From assembly GCF_014905175.1 (NCBI RefSeq), contig NC_057789.1:8122001-8186000 (forward strand): a DNA stretch of 64,000 nt, in the 5' to 3' direction. Every line of letters begins with the position of its first letter. The stretch's first letter is position 1. Of this stretch, positions 10,582 through 22,903 are shown one piece after another. The notes under the pieces are model-generated. The model saw only the letters and a program-made list of their open reading frames with translations. It did not search any database and was not told the origin of the DNA. This DNA is from Aphidius gifuensis (taxonomy: Eukaryota; Arthropoda; Insecta; Hymenoptera; Braconidae). Position numbers and translations under genes: made by a program.

Positions 10582-12034
10582 ATGCCGAGTATTTCAAAGG
10601 GAAGAAAAACTCCTGCCAAGTTGAAGGTGAATCAACATCGTCATAAAACAATATACTCGCATTAATATTAAATCATTATTGTTTATTAATTTTATCTAAT
10701 AAATAGTAATATATTTTTTTCTATTAATTTATAGACTATAGGAAATCATAATGAGTTTTTCGATAGAATCACCAAGTCTTTGTACTATTCCAAGTTGCCA
10801 ATGACTGATAGGCTCAGTTTACCTGTTACTGGTGAGATTGATCATTTAATAATACAAATAACATCATTAACAAATTTATATACTAATAACAAATGTAATT
10901 TTACAGAATTTGCTGCTGAGCTATTTACAGAAGTTCAAAAAGGCTGTTCACTTGAACGTCTTGATGTTGATGAAGCAAGTAGAATATCAAGAAATGCATG
11001 TGTATCACCATGTTCATTTGTTCTTGCATTATTATATTTAGAACGTTTAAAAGACTGTAATCCAGAATATTTATACAAAGTTGCACCATCAGAATTATTT
11101 CTTGTATCATTAATGATTGCAAGTAAATATCTAAATGACGATGGTGAAGATGATGAAGTATTTAATACCGAATGGGCAAAATCTGGTAATTTAACTGTAC
11201 CTGAAATAAATAAACTTGAAAGAGAATTTTTAAATGCAATTGTAAGTTAATATAATATTAAATTAAACAAGTAATTAAAGAAACTAATTTTCATTATTTA
11301 TTTCTATACAGAATTGGAGTATCTATGTTTATGATGATGATTTTTGGGAACGTTTAAAACAACTAGAAAATCATATTGCCTATAATGAAGCAAAAAAACG
11401 TGGATGGTATTCGTACTATGAATTATCGTGTCTTATTAATACAATTAAATTACAAGCTATTATTAAAACATTAGTTAGTATATCATCAATATGTTTGGCA
11501 ACTTATACTGCTGGTATTGTAACACTACTTGGATCAGCACTTGTTGCTAGTCATATACCAGGAACATCACTATCATCATCATCATCAGCATCATTAAAAC
11601 AATCAACAATATCTCCAACAATTAATTCAACAAATAATAATCAATTAAATCAAAATGACATTGATGATTCTTCAATAATTGATTTATCAAATTTATTAAC
11701 AATCAATGAAAATAATTTAACAAAAAAAATGATAATTAATTCAAATGTTAAATGTGAATTAAATTGTTGGATTGATACATTGACTTATTGGCTACCTAAA
11801 TATTTAAATTTAAATGACAATGATAATAATAATTCAATTATTGACATGACAAATATTGGAACATTTATAACAGATACACAGCCACGTATTGATGATGAAT
11901 TTATTATTGAAGATTTTATTACTGAAATTAATTGGCGTGATACATTGAAGGATAATATTTATTGTGATAACAATAAAGATTGGCGATATTATGCTAAATA
12001 TGTTGCTGAAATATCACTTGGTTATCAACATTGA
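10582..12034 (+). CDS. CNPPD1: cyclin Pas1/PHO80 domain-containing protein 1
   Basis: Three exons: 10582-10626, 10735-11241 and 11312-12034, all phase 0, giving 424 aa. The middle exon carries the cyclin-box fold of the family, recognisable from CSFVLALLYLERLKDCNPEY followed by SELFLVSLMIASKYLNDDGE and EVFNTEWAKSG. After the cyclin region a hydrophobic stretch (ICLATYTAGIVTLLGSALVA) looks like one membrane segment, as in metazoan CNPPD1. The C-terminus is Asn/Ser-rich and low in complexity. The first exon codes for only 15 residues (MPSISKGRKTPAKLK). The family is linked to cyclin-dependent kinase binding, but its cellular role is poorly defined. Confidence 0.9.
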
Positions 12035-12929
12035 TTTTAATTTTATTATTTCTTTTTTTTATATAATTTGGTGCAATTTATATTTGGGGTTTTTTAAAAT
12101 ATACATTACATAATAGTTATATATATATAATATATATATTTTTTCTACTAATATAGTATAATCATCAATTAAATTAAAAAATAACTAACAAGTTATATTA
12201 TGGTACTCAAATTGGTTTGTTTGTTTGATTTTTTTTTTCTTTTAAATTAATATATATAATAAATAAATATTTCTTAAATAAAATACTTGGCATTGTTTTT
12301 TATTTTGTTGTTAATTTATTATACAATTGGTCGGATATTTATTATTGCATTTTGTTTATTAATTTTCTACATTTTATTTTTGTTTTATAATTCAACTATT
12401 AGCTACATGTATCATACATTTATCTATTTTTTTTTACTCTAGCAGCATCTATAATTATTATTTTATAATTTATAACAACAAGATTATTATAATTAAATAC
12501 TTACTTTTATTATTTTAATATTTATCAAGTGGGATTTTATTATATATAAGCTCATTTGTTTTTAATTTGAAAATTGTAACTTAAAAAAATTTTTTTATCA
12601 TCCCATTGTTATGATTATTTATTGTTGTGATTGTTTTAAAATGCTCTATTAAATTAACAATTATATACTATTTACAAATCATTATAATTATTATTTTTTT
12701 AAATAATTTATATAACATTTAATATGACATTTAAAATTTGAGAGCATTATTTTTGTATTTTTTTAATAAAATTTAATTAATGATATTTTAATCTCATTTA
12801 TATAAATAATAATTACTTTGAAAAAATATAAAATAAAAGCATTTTATCTATAGTACGAAGACAGATAATATAGTAATTAAATAAATTTTAAATAATTGTT
12901 TTTTTTTTTTAAATAAAATATTGCCTATT
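12035..12929. other. convergent 3' region between CNPPD1 and TMEM65
   Basis: AT-rich DNA (about 900 bp) between two convergent genes. It holds several AATAAA-type polyadenylation signals on each strand, and nothing else is recognised. Confidence 0.6.
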
Positions 12930-15030
12930 TTAAACAATTTCTACTTTTTCTTCAGTTTCTTTTTTATCACTTTTCTTTTCAAGCCAAAGTAATGGTGTCA
13001 TGCCCAAAATACAACCAATTGTAACTCCAATAACACGACCCTAAAAAAATTGGCAATTAATTAATTAATCAAGTTTATCGATTCATTAAAATTATATTAA
13101 ATACTAACAAGATTTGCTGCTCTTCTTGAACGAGGTAAATCAAGTTGAATTGGTGTTAATTTTGGTGGTTTAAAGCCAATTTTTTGTGCCATTAATTCAA
13201 CATAATAAGCTGAACCAATACCAAGAATATCTGATATTGTATTACCAAGTGCAGCAGCTGCCATTGTTGATAATGATATAAATACACCAAGTTGTGCTTC
13301 AATATGTTCACCCTTTTATCAAAAATACATAAATTATTTTATGTTTAGTAAATTAAAAATAACAATTAACTCACAGCAATTATCATAATGAAATTATCCA
13401 AGAAGCCAAATCCAACAAATGGAATTGCATTTGCAAATGAAACTGTAAAATATAATTGATAATTATAATCATCATCATCATTATCATCATTTTGCAATTG
13501 ATAATTTCTATCTACCTCTCAAGAGATCCTTCTTCTGTGGCTGGGGTACTGTCTCCACTGTAAATACAATTATTTTTTAATATAAAAAAAATATATTTAC
13601 AATATTAATTTGTATTAAATGTTAATGACAATAATATATAAATTAATAAAACATAAAAATTAAGGATACAGCCATGCACCGTGCCAGTGTTTGTTTCAAA
13701 ATTATATTCATACAAACTTACAGAATTTTTTTATGTTAATTTATCCAGTGTGTGATAGATCAAGCAGAAAGTAGGAGACAGCCTGTGTCAGTTTTATTTT
13801 AAATATATATATTAGTTAATTATTGCAAGGTAAATAATAAATAAATAGTGCCCAGATGTTTTTTTATTTATTGCATTAAAATTAGTGAAAAAAAATATAG
13901 AAAATGTTATTTTTTTAAATAAAAAAAACTTCAAGTTAATCGAGGATATTGTTGTTTGAGAAATTGAAGGTGAATGTATCACGACATTGAAATTTTTTTG
14001 TTAATTAATGACATTTTGACATGCCAGCTTACACGGTTGTCCAAAATGTTCAGCTTGAATCAACAAAATGAATATTTAGTATTTAAATTTAGTTAGTTAT
14101 TTTAATTAGTTTCGGGAATTTATTTTATAAACACACAAACACCACATGATAAATATAATTGTTAGTATTTTAATGATGATACTGGTTTTATTATTGCCAT
14201 CATCATCCCATCAACACCATCACCACCACGACAATAAAGAAAAGCTGTAATATTATTATTTAAATAAAGCTTTACCAAACAATAATTATTAACAATAGCA
14301 ACAACTGGATAATATTGTTGTTGATGAAGTTTCATACCATACTTTCGCAGCAACCAATCATCTGGTACAGCACAATAACTTCCAGTTGGATCAACATCAC
14401 CAAGTGCTGGAATACTTGATGGTCGACCAAATTTACTACGCCATCGAAATGCTGCTAATTGACCTGTATTTATTTAAATAATTTATAGAAAATAATTATC
14501 AGAATGTTTAATTTAAAAACAACTGTCATCAATACTGTGAATAAAAATAGTAACATTTATAATATTCGAAATCGATCAGCCTCGATTTTTTATATTTTCT
14601 TCTTTCACTCTAAAAATCAATGATATGTCATAAATTTATTCTCGTATCTATTAATGATATCTAGAAATTTTTTAAATTGATTAATCAATAATAAATATTA
14701 GTAATTGTTACCTTCATATTCAGCTTTAATTTTTTGTGATTGACATTCTTGTAGTGCTGATATCAAAACACTTCTTTCACTTGATGTTAATCTAACAGCC
14801 AATTCTTTAGCTTGTTTTTTTGATAATGCACCAGGTAATGATGATGATGTTGTTGTACTTGATGCTATTGTTGCAGCACCATAATAACAATTACCATTTG
14901 TTGTTATTTTACATTTTTGTTGTAAATTTAATGATCTATCATAATTTAAATTTAAATATTTCATTTCATTTTTAAAACCACGAATGTTATTTATTAATTT
15001 TGAACGATATAATAGTGTTAATGTGGACAT
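12930..15030 (-). CDS. TMEM65: TMEM65, mitochondrial inner-membrane protein
   Basis: Six exons on the minus strand: 15030-14712, 14463-14338, 13557-13516, 13442-13375, 13312-13109 and 13040-12930. Phases close exactly to give 289 aa. The membrane region is unmistakable for TMEM65: NAIPFVGFGFLDNFIMIIAG, then STMAAAALGNTISDILGIG, then GRVIGVTIGCILGMTPLLW near the C-terminus. The N-terminus (MSTLTLLYRSKLINNIRGFK) is basic and amphipathic, fitting a mitochondrial presequence. Upstream of the membrane part is a soluble helical region ending SSERSVLISALQECQ, then RSKFGRPSS and GDVDPTGSYC. TMEM65 is reported as a mitochondrial inner-membrane protein tied to Na+/Ca2+ exchange. The third exon is only 42 nt. 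The frame reads on past the 14338 donor, so an intron-retaining form would encode a short product. Confidence 0.9.
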
Positions 15031-15615
15031 TTTTAATTATTTATTGATAAAATTTTAATTATCAATAATTTCGATTGTTTCTTCTTATTGTTTTAGTAAT
15101 CCTCTTAGAAATTTTTTATATTTATCCAGGATATACTGCTATTTTCTGTCAATAAAAATAAAAAATACATTTAAATATTAATTAATAATTAAAAATAAAT
15201 AATATAAACAATATAATTTTTCATTACAAAATTAAGCTGTTTAATTTTTTTTAATTTTACAATTTTTTATGCTCCAATTTTAGATTTTTAATTAAAAAAT
15301 AAATCACTGTGTGAGATTTACCTGGTGTCAATTGTAGAGATGTGTGTATTTTTATATTTTTTTTTTTCTTTTTTTACACTTTTATCGATGACTTTAGTTG
15401 TGACGTCATTCTAAACAAACTAACCTAACATTTATTATGATATAAAAAGAGAGAAGAGAGAAAACAAAAATAGAGAAACATGTCAAAACAATAATAACAA
15501 CAATTAATGTGTCAAACAGTCAAAATAACAACAATAAAACTTGAGTTAAAAAATCAGCTGGTATATAATGTATATAATTTAATAATAATTATTGATTAAT
15601 TTATTGACTTTTATA
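15031..15615. promoter_or_regulatory. shared divergent promoter region, TMEM65 / ARFRP1, with CRE
   Basis: The 585 bp between divergent start codons contains a perfect TGACGTCA palindrome at 15401-15408 and, 18 bases before it, TATCGATG, close to the insect DREF element TATCGATA. Both sites are seen directly. Their use is inferred from position and from the head-to-head pair of housekeeping genes. Confidence 0.5.
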
Positions 15616-16501
15616 ATGTACACATTATTGAGTGGTTTTTATAAATATTTAGTACAAAAAGATGAATATTACATACTCATTTTGGGACTTGATAATGCTG
15701 GAAAAACAGTAAGTATATTTTTTTATATTATATTATTAATTATTTATAAATAATGGTTATTTTTTATTTGATTTTTTAAGACTTATTTAGAAGCAGCTAA
15801 GACAAAATTTACTAAAAATTATAAAGCAATGAATCCAAGTAAAATAACAACAACTGTTGGTTTAAATGTTGGAAAAATTGATACTGCTGGTGTAAGATTA
15901 AATTTTTGGGATCTTGGTGGACAAGAAGAGCTTCAATCATTATGGGATAAGGTAATTTAATAATTAATAATTAATGTTATATGAATAAACAATTATTATA
16001 TTTGTTAGTATTATGCTGAATCTCATGCAGTCATTTACATTGTTGATTCATCAGATCGTGATAGAATACCAGATTCAAAACAAACATTTGGTAAATATTT
16101 TTAGTTAAATTGTTTATCAAGCAACGCAGCAATTAACATTAGATTATTTTTTGATAGATCGTGTTATATCATCAGAACATTTAACAGGTGTTCCATTACT
16201 GGTTCTTGCAAATAAACAAGACATATTAGACTCAATGGGAATCAGAGAAGTTAAACCAATATTTAATGAAAATGCACATTTAATTGGAAGAAGAGACTGC
16301 ATGGTTATGCCGGTATCAGCATTAGAAGGGTATTTATTATTTATTTATAAAATTAAATTACTAATATATCATTAATTTTTGTTTGTATGTTTGCTCAATA
16401 GAGATGGAGTTGATGAAGGAATTCATTGGCTTGTTGATTGTGTTAAAAGAAATAACGATTCAAGACCTCCAAGAAATCATGAAGACAATTGTTTGTCATG
16501 A
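15616..16501 (+). CDS. ARFRP1: ADP-ribosylation factor-related protein 1, Golgi small GTPase
   Basis: Five exons: 15616-15708, 15781-15951, 16009-16090, 16158-16329 and 16402-16501. They join in frame to 205 aa, close to the usual ~201. The start MYTLLSGFYKYLVQKDEYYI is characteristic. G-domain motifs are all present: P-loop GLDNAGKTT, split by intron 1; switch II DLGGQEELQSLWDKYY; NKQD for guanine specificity; and the SALEG loop. ARFRP1 acts at the trans-Golgi, recruiting ARL1 and golgins; like its orthologues it lacks the N-myristoylation glycine at position 2. AP1G1, another trans-Golgi trafficking gene, lies 1.8 kb downstream on the same strand. Confidence 0.96.
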
Positions 16502-17014
16502 TAAAAAAAAATTTTTTTTTAATTTCTAAATTATACAACGGTATATATTTTATTTAAATTATATTCTTACTTTATTTTTTATATTTATAAAAAATAAAAT
16601 TTCAAGATAAAAAAATAATTATGTATAGTTTTTGATTTTTCGTTTGAAAAAAAAGAACAAATATGATAATAAAAGTGTATACACAGTTTGTTTCTATCAG
16701 TTAGATAAAAAGATAAGATAAACATAAAAAACAATTTTTTTTTATCATTTTTTGATGAGTTTATTGTAACTTGTTCTTGATTCTATGTCATAAAAATAAT
16801 ATATTTAATTATTCTTCAAGTTTATTATTATTATCAAATATTTCGTCATTTTTTTTCTTTAAATTATTCACTCGTGTTGATCGAAAAAATACCATGTAAA
16901 TATATTTAATCATTTCGACTTGGATATTAACTATCAGTATAAATTTAACAAGTATTTTATAATATTTATTAAATTATTTATATAAATAATTAAAGTAAAA
17001 AAACATGTGGGCAT

Positions 17015-17267
17015 ATGACACTGAAGATTGGAGTGTTTTACCACCAGAACTCAACAGAAGGTATTCCAAAAATTAATTATATTTCTACACAATAATGCAA
17101 TGACAATTGAAAATAATAATAACAGCAATTTTATATTTTAATTATTGATAAATAAATATTTATATTAAGCGCCAGGAATTTATGTAAACTACGCAAATCA
17201 AATTGAAAAATTAAAAAATAATACTCCAAAAATTAGAGAATTTATAACCTCAAAATTAAAGCAATAA
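17015..17267 (+). CDS. possible two-exon micro-protein, 47 aa, function unknown
   Basis: An ATG at 17015 opens MTLKIGVFYHQNSTE, with a donor at 17061 (AG|GTATTCC). An acceptor at 17169 joins to APGIYVNYANQIEKLKNNTP and ends ...REFITSKLKQ at 17267. The frame closes exactly. A competing earlier ATG at 17005 (MWAYDTEDWSVLPPELNR) is in another frame and hits a stop 11 codons into exon 2, giving 29 aa. I do not recognise either product. The second half is helical and charged. A pure 3' UTR or non-coding role is possible, so confidence is low. Confidence 0.3.
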
Positions 17268-18335
17268 ATTGAATAATTAAATTGTTTTTTTATACATAAA
17301 TATAAAGATGTAATAATATTATAAATATATGATAATTTTATGATAAATATGTAAAATCAAAAAAAATAATCATCCATTTTGTTTTGTCAACCAATGAGCG
17401 AGCATGGGGTGTCATCAGAAGAGAACAACAAAAAATTCATCTGTACATAATTATAGTCTCTCCTGATATTTTTCCTCATTAAAATCATTATTAAATAATC
17501 ATCCGTATGTTGTTAATATTAATTATTGTTATGATAATAGAATTTATCTAACGACAATGTCATTTGTGTTGTGATAAAGTTCTCCAGAGAAAAATATTTC
17601 TTCAAGTTGTCAGGTAGAAAATATTTATTTCTATAAACTGTCATTAGAAATATTTTCGACAAAGCAATTTTACTATCTAAATAAACAATATAAAAATGAT
17701 CTATTTTATTTATCTAATAATGTTATAGATCAAAGATTAATAATTAAAAAAAAAAAATATTTTTTTTTTATGAAAATTATGAGGGGGCGCTGGTTAAACT
17801 GACTCACACAAAAAAATAAAAAATAAAAAAAACACCTACACATATTTGTGTGTGCAACTCAATTTTTTTAACTCTTTTTTTTTTCTTGATATCTTGTTCA
17901 AGGTTTTGTGTGACACCGTGGCAATAATAATTCAATTTTTAATAATTAATTAATTAATTAATTGTAATTAAAATATAAACATATTTTATTTTCTAATTTA
18001 TTTTAATAATTAAATGCATTTGATATATTTAAAAAAAAAAAACATTTTATAAAACACTTGACAGCTAACCAAGTAGTCTTGGATCTTTGATTAACCTTCA
18101 TTATTATACATAAAAAAAAGAGAAAAAAATATATTAATTTTTAATTGTTTATTGAGTTTTTTAAAAATATTTTATTTTGAATTATTTAATCATAGTGATT
18201 ATTTGTTTATTTGTGTGTTTCCTGGTGTTGCTGTCATCTGCAGGTGTCATCATCGTCATCAAGCTGTCAATTGGAATACTTATCATCAAGATAATTAAAT
18301 CTTGAATTAATTAAAAGTCATATTAAAGCACAATT
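17268..18335. other. intergenic region upstream of AP1G1
   Basis: About 1.07 kb of AT-rich DNA with homopolymer A and T runs. A slightly GC-richer patch with a CA/TG-rich segment at about 17830-17870 is the only visible structure. The AP1G1 promoter should lie here, but no site is placed. Confidence 0.5.
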
Positions 18336-21300
18336 ATGAATGCCTCAGAGTCTGGGTAATTAATATAAATTAACAAAAAAAAAATAATAAATTACTCCAA
18401 TATTTGATTATTATTATTTAAGTATTCAAGTGTCATTGCATTGTTGCATAAATTATTTTCAAAAATAGATATTTAACTATAATTAATAATAATTGCATGC
18501 AATTGTGGTTTATTTTATTGTGATTGTGTTTTTTTTAGGTTTAACCCAGCCTTTAATATGGCCTCCATAAAGCAGGCATTTAATGAAGCTGTTGAACGAG
18601 GTGGGTAGGGTTTTTTTTTGTTGACCCAAATTTAACAAAATAATTTAATAAATATTTTTTCTTTTGTTTTAATATTTTTTATTGTTTAATCATAACTAAC
18701 AATTATTTCATTATTTATTAATAAACATACAATGTTATGTAAAAAAAAAAAAAAAAAAAGAGAAAAATTTTTTGGTAATTTTTAAAAGTATCAACAGTGA
18801 GAATGCCAGCTCCAACAAGATTACGTGATGTTATTCGACAAATACGTGCTGCAAGAACAGCACATGAGGAACGTACTGTTGTCAATAAAGAATGTGCCTA
18901 TATAAGGTCAACATTTAGAGAAGAAGACAGTGTATGGAGATGCAGAAATATTGCAAAATTATTATACATTCATATGCTTGGGTAAACAAAAAATAATCTA
19001 TAAATATTTTTCGAAAAATTATATATTAAATAGATGATAATGATGAAAATTGTTGTTTTGTTTTTAGTTATCCAGCTCATTTTGGTCAACTTGAATGTTT
19101 AAAGCTAATAGCATCACCAAGATTTACTGATAAACGTATTGGTTATCTTGGTGCAATGTTGTTACTTGATGAACGACAAGATGTACATTTATTAATAACA
19201 AATTGTTTAAAAAATGATTTAAATAGTTCAACACAATTTGTAATTGGTCTTGCATTATGTACACTTGGTGCAATAGCATCACCAGGTATGGCACGTGATT
19301 TAGCTGCTGAAGTTGAAAGATTAATGAAATCACCAAATGCATATATTAGAAAAAAAGCAGCATTATGTGCATTTCGTATTATAAAACGTGTACCAGAATT
19401 AATGGAAATGTTTTTACCAGCAACAAGAAGTTTATTAACTGAAAAAAATCATGGTGTATTAATAACTGGTGTAACATTAATAACTGAAATGTGTGAAAAT
19501 AGTGTTGATACATTAAATCATTTTAAAAAAATTGTACCAAATTTGGTACGTATATTAAAAAATTTAATATTAGCTGGTTATTCACCAGAGCATGATGTAT
19601 CTGGTGTATCTGATCCATTTTTACAAGTTAAAATATTACGTTTATTACGTATACTTGGTAAAAATGATATTGAATCATCAGAAGCAATGAATGATATATT
19701 AGCACAAGTTGCAACAAATACTGAAACAAGTAAAAATGTTGGTAATACAATATTATATGAAACAGTATTATCAATAATGGATATTAAATCAGAAAGTGGT
19801 TTACGTGTATTAGCAATAAATATACTTGGACGTTTTTTATTAAATAATGATAAAAATATACGTTATGTTGCACTTAATACATTACTTAAAACAGTATTTA
19901 TTGATACAAGTGCTGTACAAAGACATCGTTCAACAATATTAGAATGTTTAAAAGATCCAGATGTATCAATACGTAGACGTGCTATGGAATTAAGTTTTTC
20001 ATTAATAAATACAAGTAATATACGTAATATGATTAAAGAATTATTATTATTTTTAGAAAAAGCTGATCCTGAATTTAAAGCACAATGTAGCTCAAATATT
20101 GTTATGTCTGCTGAAAGATATTCACCAACAAAACGTTGGCATTTAGAAACATTATTTAAAGTACTTGTTGCTGCTGGTAATTATGTTAGAGATGATGTTG
20201 TTGCATGTACAATACAACTTATATCAGAAACACAAGCACAACAATCATATGCTGTTTATGCATTATGGCAAGCACTTGAAAATGATACATTTGATAAACA
20301 ACCATTAACACAAGTTGCAACATGGTGTATTGGTGAATATGGTGATTTATTATTATATGGTACACCACCAGATGACATTGATAAAAGACCAATTAATTTA
20401 ACTGAAGATGATGTTATTGATGTTTATCAAAAATTATTATGGAGTACACAAAATACTATTGTTACTAAACAATATACTTTGCTATCATTAACCAAATTAA
20501 GTACAAGATTTCAACAAGGCAATGAGTAAGTTTTTCTTTTTTTTCTTTTTCTTATTTTTCTTTTTCAATTATTTAATTATTTATTTATTTATTTATTATT
20601 TTCTTATTAATATATTATCAATAGTTCATCAAATTTTTACAGAAAAATACGTCAAATAATTGATACATTTGGAAGTAATTTAAATATTGAATTACAACAA
20701 CGTGGAACTGAATTTTCACAATTATTTCGTAAATATGATAATTTAAGATCAGCATTATTAGAAAGAATGCCACCAATGGAAACAGCTAAACCACAAGCAA
20801 ATGGTATTATTGGAATGATAAATGGTGATCAAGATAATAACATTGAAGATGATAAACAACCACAAATTGAATCACAACCACAACAACAACAATTACCAAA
20901 TACAAATGCATTATTAGATTTACTTGGTACAACTGATTTAAATACATCAACAACATCTACAATAATAAATAATAATAGTAATATTATAAATACATCAAAT
21001 AGTAATGATTTACTTGATTTATTGGGTGGTCTTGATCTTGGTATAACAAATGATAATAATAATACTGGACAAATTCAAACACCACAATTATTTCAATCAA
21101 CTGGTAATAATCAATTGGATGGTTTGTTAAATACAAATATTATTAAAAATGAATCAATAAATAATATGACTGTACTTGACAAGTCTGGATTAAAAATAAC
21201 ATTTAGACTTGAAAAACCAGCTGAAACACCAAATACATTGGAAGTCAATATGTTGGCAGTTAATTTAAATGATATAACATTAACTGATTTTTTATTTCAA

Positions 21301-21586
21301 GCTGCTGTTCCAAGAGTATGTTTTACATTATTAAATTTTACATTATTATTTGAGTGAAATGTATTTAATTTAATTTTATTTATTGCAGATATTTCAATTA
21401 CAAGTATTGCCACCTTCGAGCAATATTATATTACCATCTGGACAAGTAACACAAGTACTAAAAGTATCAAATTTATCAAATATATCTGCATTAAGAATGC
21501 GTTTACGTATATCATATAATGGTGATTCTGGTCCAGTTCTTGAACAAACTGAAGTTAATAATTTTCCAAATATTGACTCTCAGTGA
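18336..21586 (+). CDS. AP1G1: AP-1 complex gamma subunit (gamma-adaptin)
   Basis: Six exons: 18336-18355, 18539-18600, 18798-18981, 19068-20525, 20643-21315 and 21389-21586, in frame to 864 aa. AP-1 gamma is a large subunit of the clathrin adaptor that sorts cargo between trans-Golgi and endosomes. The trunk (about 30-630) is highly conserved, e.g. RLRDVIRQIRAARTAHEERT, YPAHFGQLECLKLIAS, GAMLLLDERQDVHLLITNCL and QVATNTETSKNVGN. An Asn/Gln-rich hinge follows, with two copies of a clathrin-binding-like motif (LLDLLG). The C-terminal ear starts about residue 745 and ends EVNNFPNIDSQ, matching the usual ...EVNNFP. Translation could start at 18336, 18558 (MASIKQAFNEAVER, as in flies) or 18803 (MPAPTRLRD, as in mammals). 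Confidence 0.97.
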
Positions 21587-22903
21587 CACAATTATTAATA
21601 TACAATAATCATTGAAAATTTAAATATTAATATTGTATATAATATCTAATATCTATACAATTATTTGGCCTGTTTACAAATAATCATATATAAAAAAGAA
21701 AAAAACAAAGGTAAATCAGAATTTATTTGTTAATGAAGAAAAAAAAAAAGAATATTTCATGTTTGTCATTTCGAATGGTGTGTGGAATTAATTTTTTTTT
21801 TTTTTTAAATTAAATTATCAGATTAATAATAATCATGTTGCAGGATATATATATATTTTTTTTCCCCTCTTTTTCTATTGTGCTTGTAATTATTAACAAA
21901 AATAAAAAAAACAAAAAAACTGTATATAATAATAGATAGTTTCTTTCAACTATAAAAACGAAAAAAAAAAAAAAAAAATTCAATAAAAACACACACAAGT
22001 CAATTTTATGTATTTTATAATTAAAAAAAAAATTATTATTTTTAAAAATTGCATTATTTTACTTGTTAGTAAAATCAAAATTACAAAAAAAAAAAAAATT
22101 TTTTTTTCCATTTTTCTATTATTTCCAAAAACAAACAAAATAAAAATCTATTTTTCGATTTTTTTTTTTTTTATAATCTGACACTGGAGAACTGATAATA
22201 CATGTATATTTTTTTTTTCTTTTTTTAAATTTAAGCAAACGTACTTAATTAACAATTCATGATGGAAAAAAGAAATGAAAAAAAAAAAAAAAAAATTCCG
22301 TCCATGATCGACGTGAGCATTAAGCTCCTCAATCCTCGAGTTGCTTTTATCTATTATTTTTATTTTTTAATAATTACCATAGTTATTATTATTATTATAT
22401 TTTTAATTAAACAGTCATAATGAAGCAAGTGTCGACCATGCAAAAAGAAAAATAGTAACCAAATTCAGAGAAAATAATAATTTAAAAAATTATTACTAAA
22501 AATTTTTTCGATACACACATATACACATACACTAGTTTTATATGAATTAAATGTAAATTAATTAATAAATAATGTTATTCCGTAAAATGAAAATATCCCA
22601 TCGATAAATAAATAATAATAAATTGTAATAAAACGGAAAATATGATTATTAAAAAAAAACAAGAAAAAATATTTGAAAATGAAAAATGTATTTTTATTCC
22701 ACATAATAATTACAATAATTATAAATAATAATTAAATTTAATTATTTCAGGATTAACCTATTTTTAAATAAAAAAAAAAAACAATGGAAATTTATTTAAA
22801 TTATTATTATTTTATTGTTGAAAATTTGAGGAACTTTAATATGAAAAAAAAAAAAGAAAAGAAAAAATGATGATTACAAGTTGATAATTAATATTGTTGA
22901 GAT
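21587..22903. other. convergent 3' region between AP1G1 and COPS5
   Basis: About 1.3 kb of AT-rich 3' UTR and intergenic DNA with many long A and T homopolymers. Nothing coding is supported; short frames here are translated homopolymers. Confidence 0.6.

Noticed and set aside
14162..14353. Frame following TMEM65 exon 2 (LLRKYGMKLHQQQYYP...)
   Set aside because: This is read-through into intron 2 past the GTATGA donor; the spliced join to the 42-nt exon restores the family sequence.
21810..21998. Phe-rich minus-strand frame after AP1G1
   Set aside because: Encoded by long A runs in 3' non-coding DNA.
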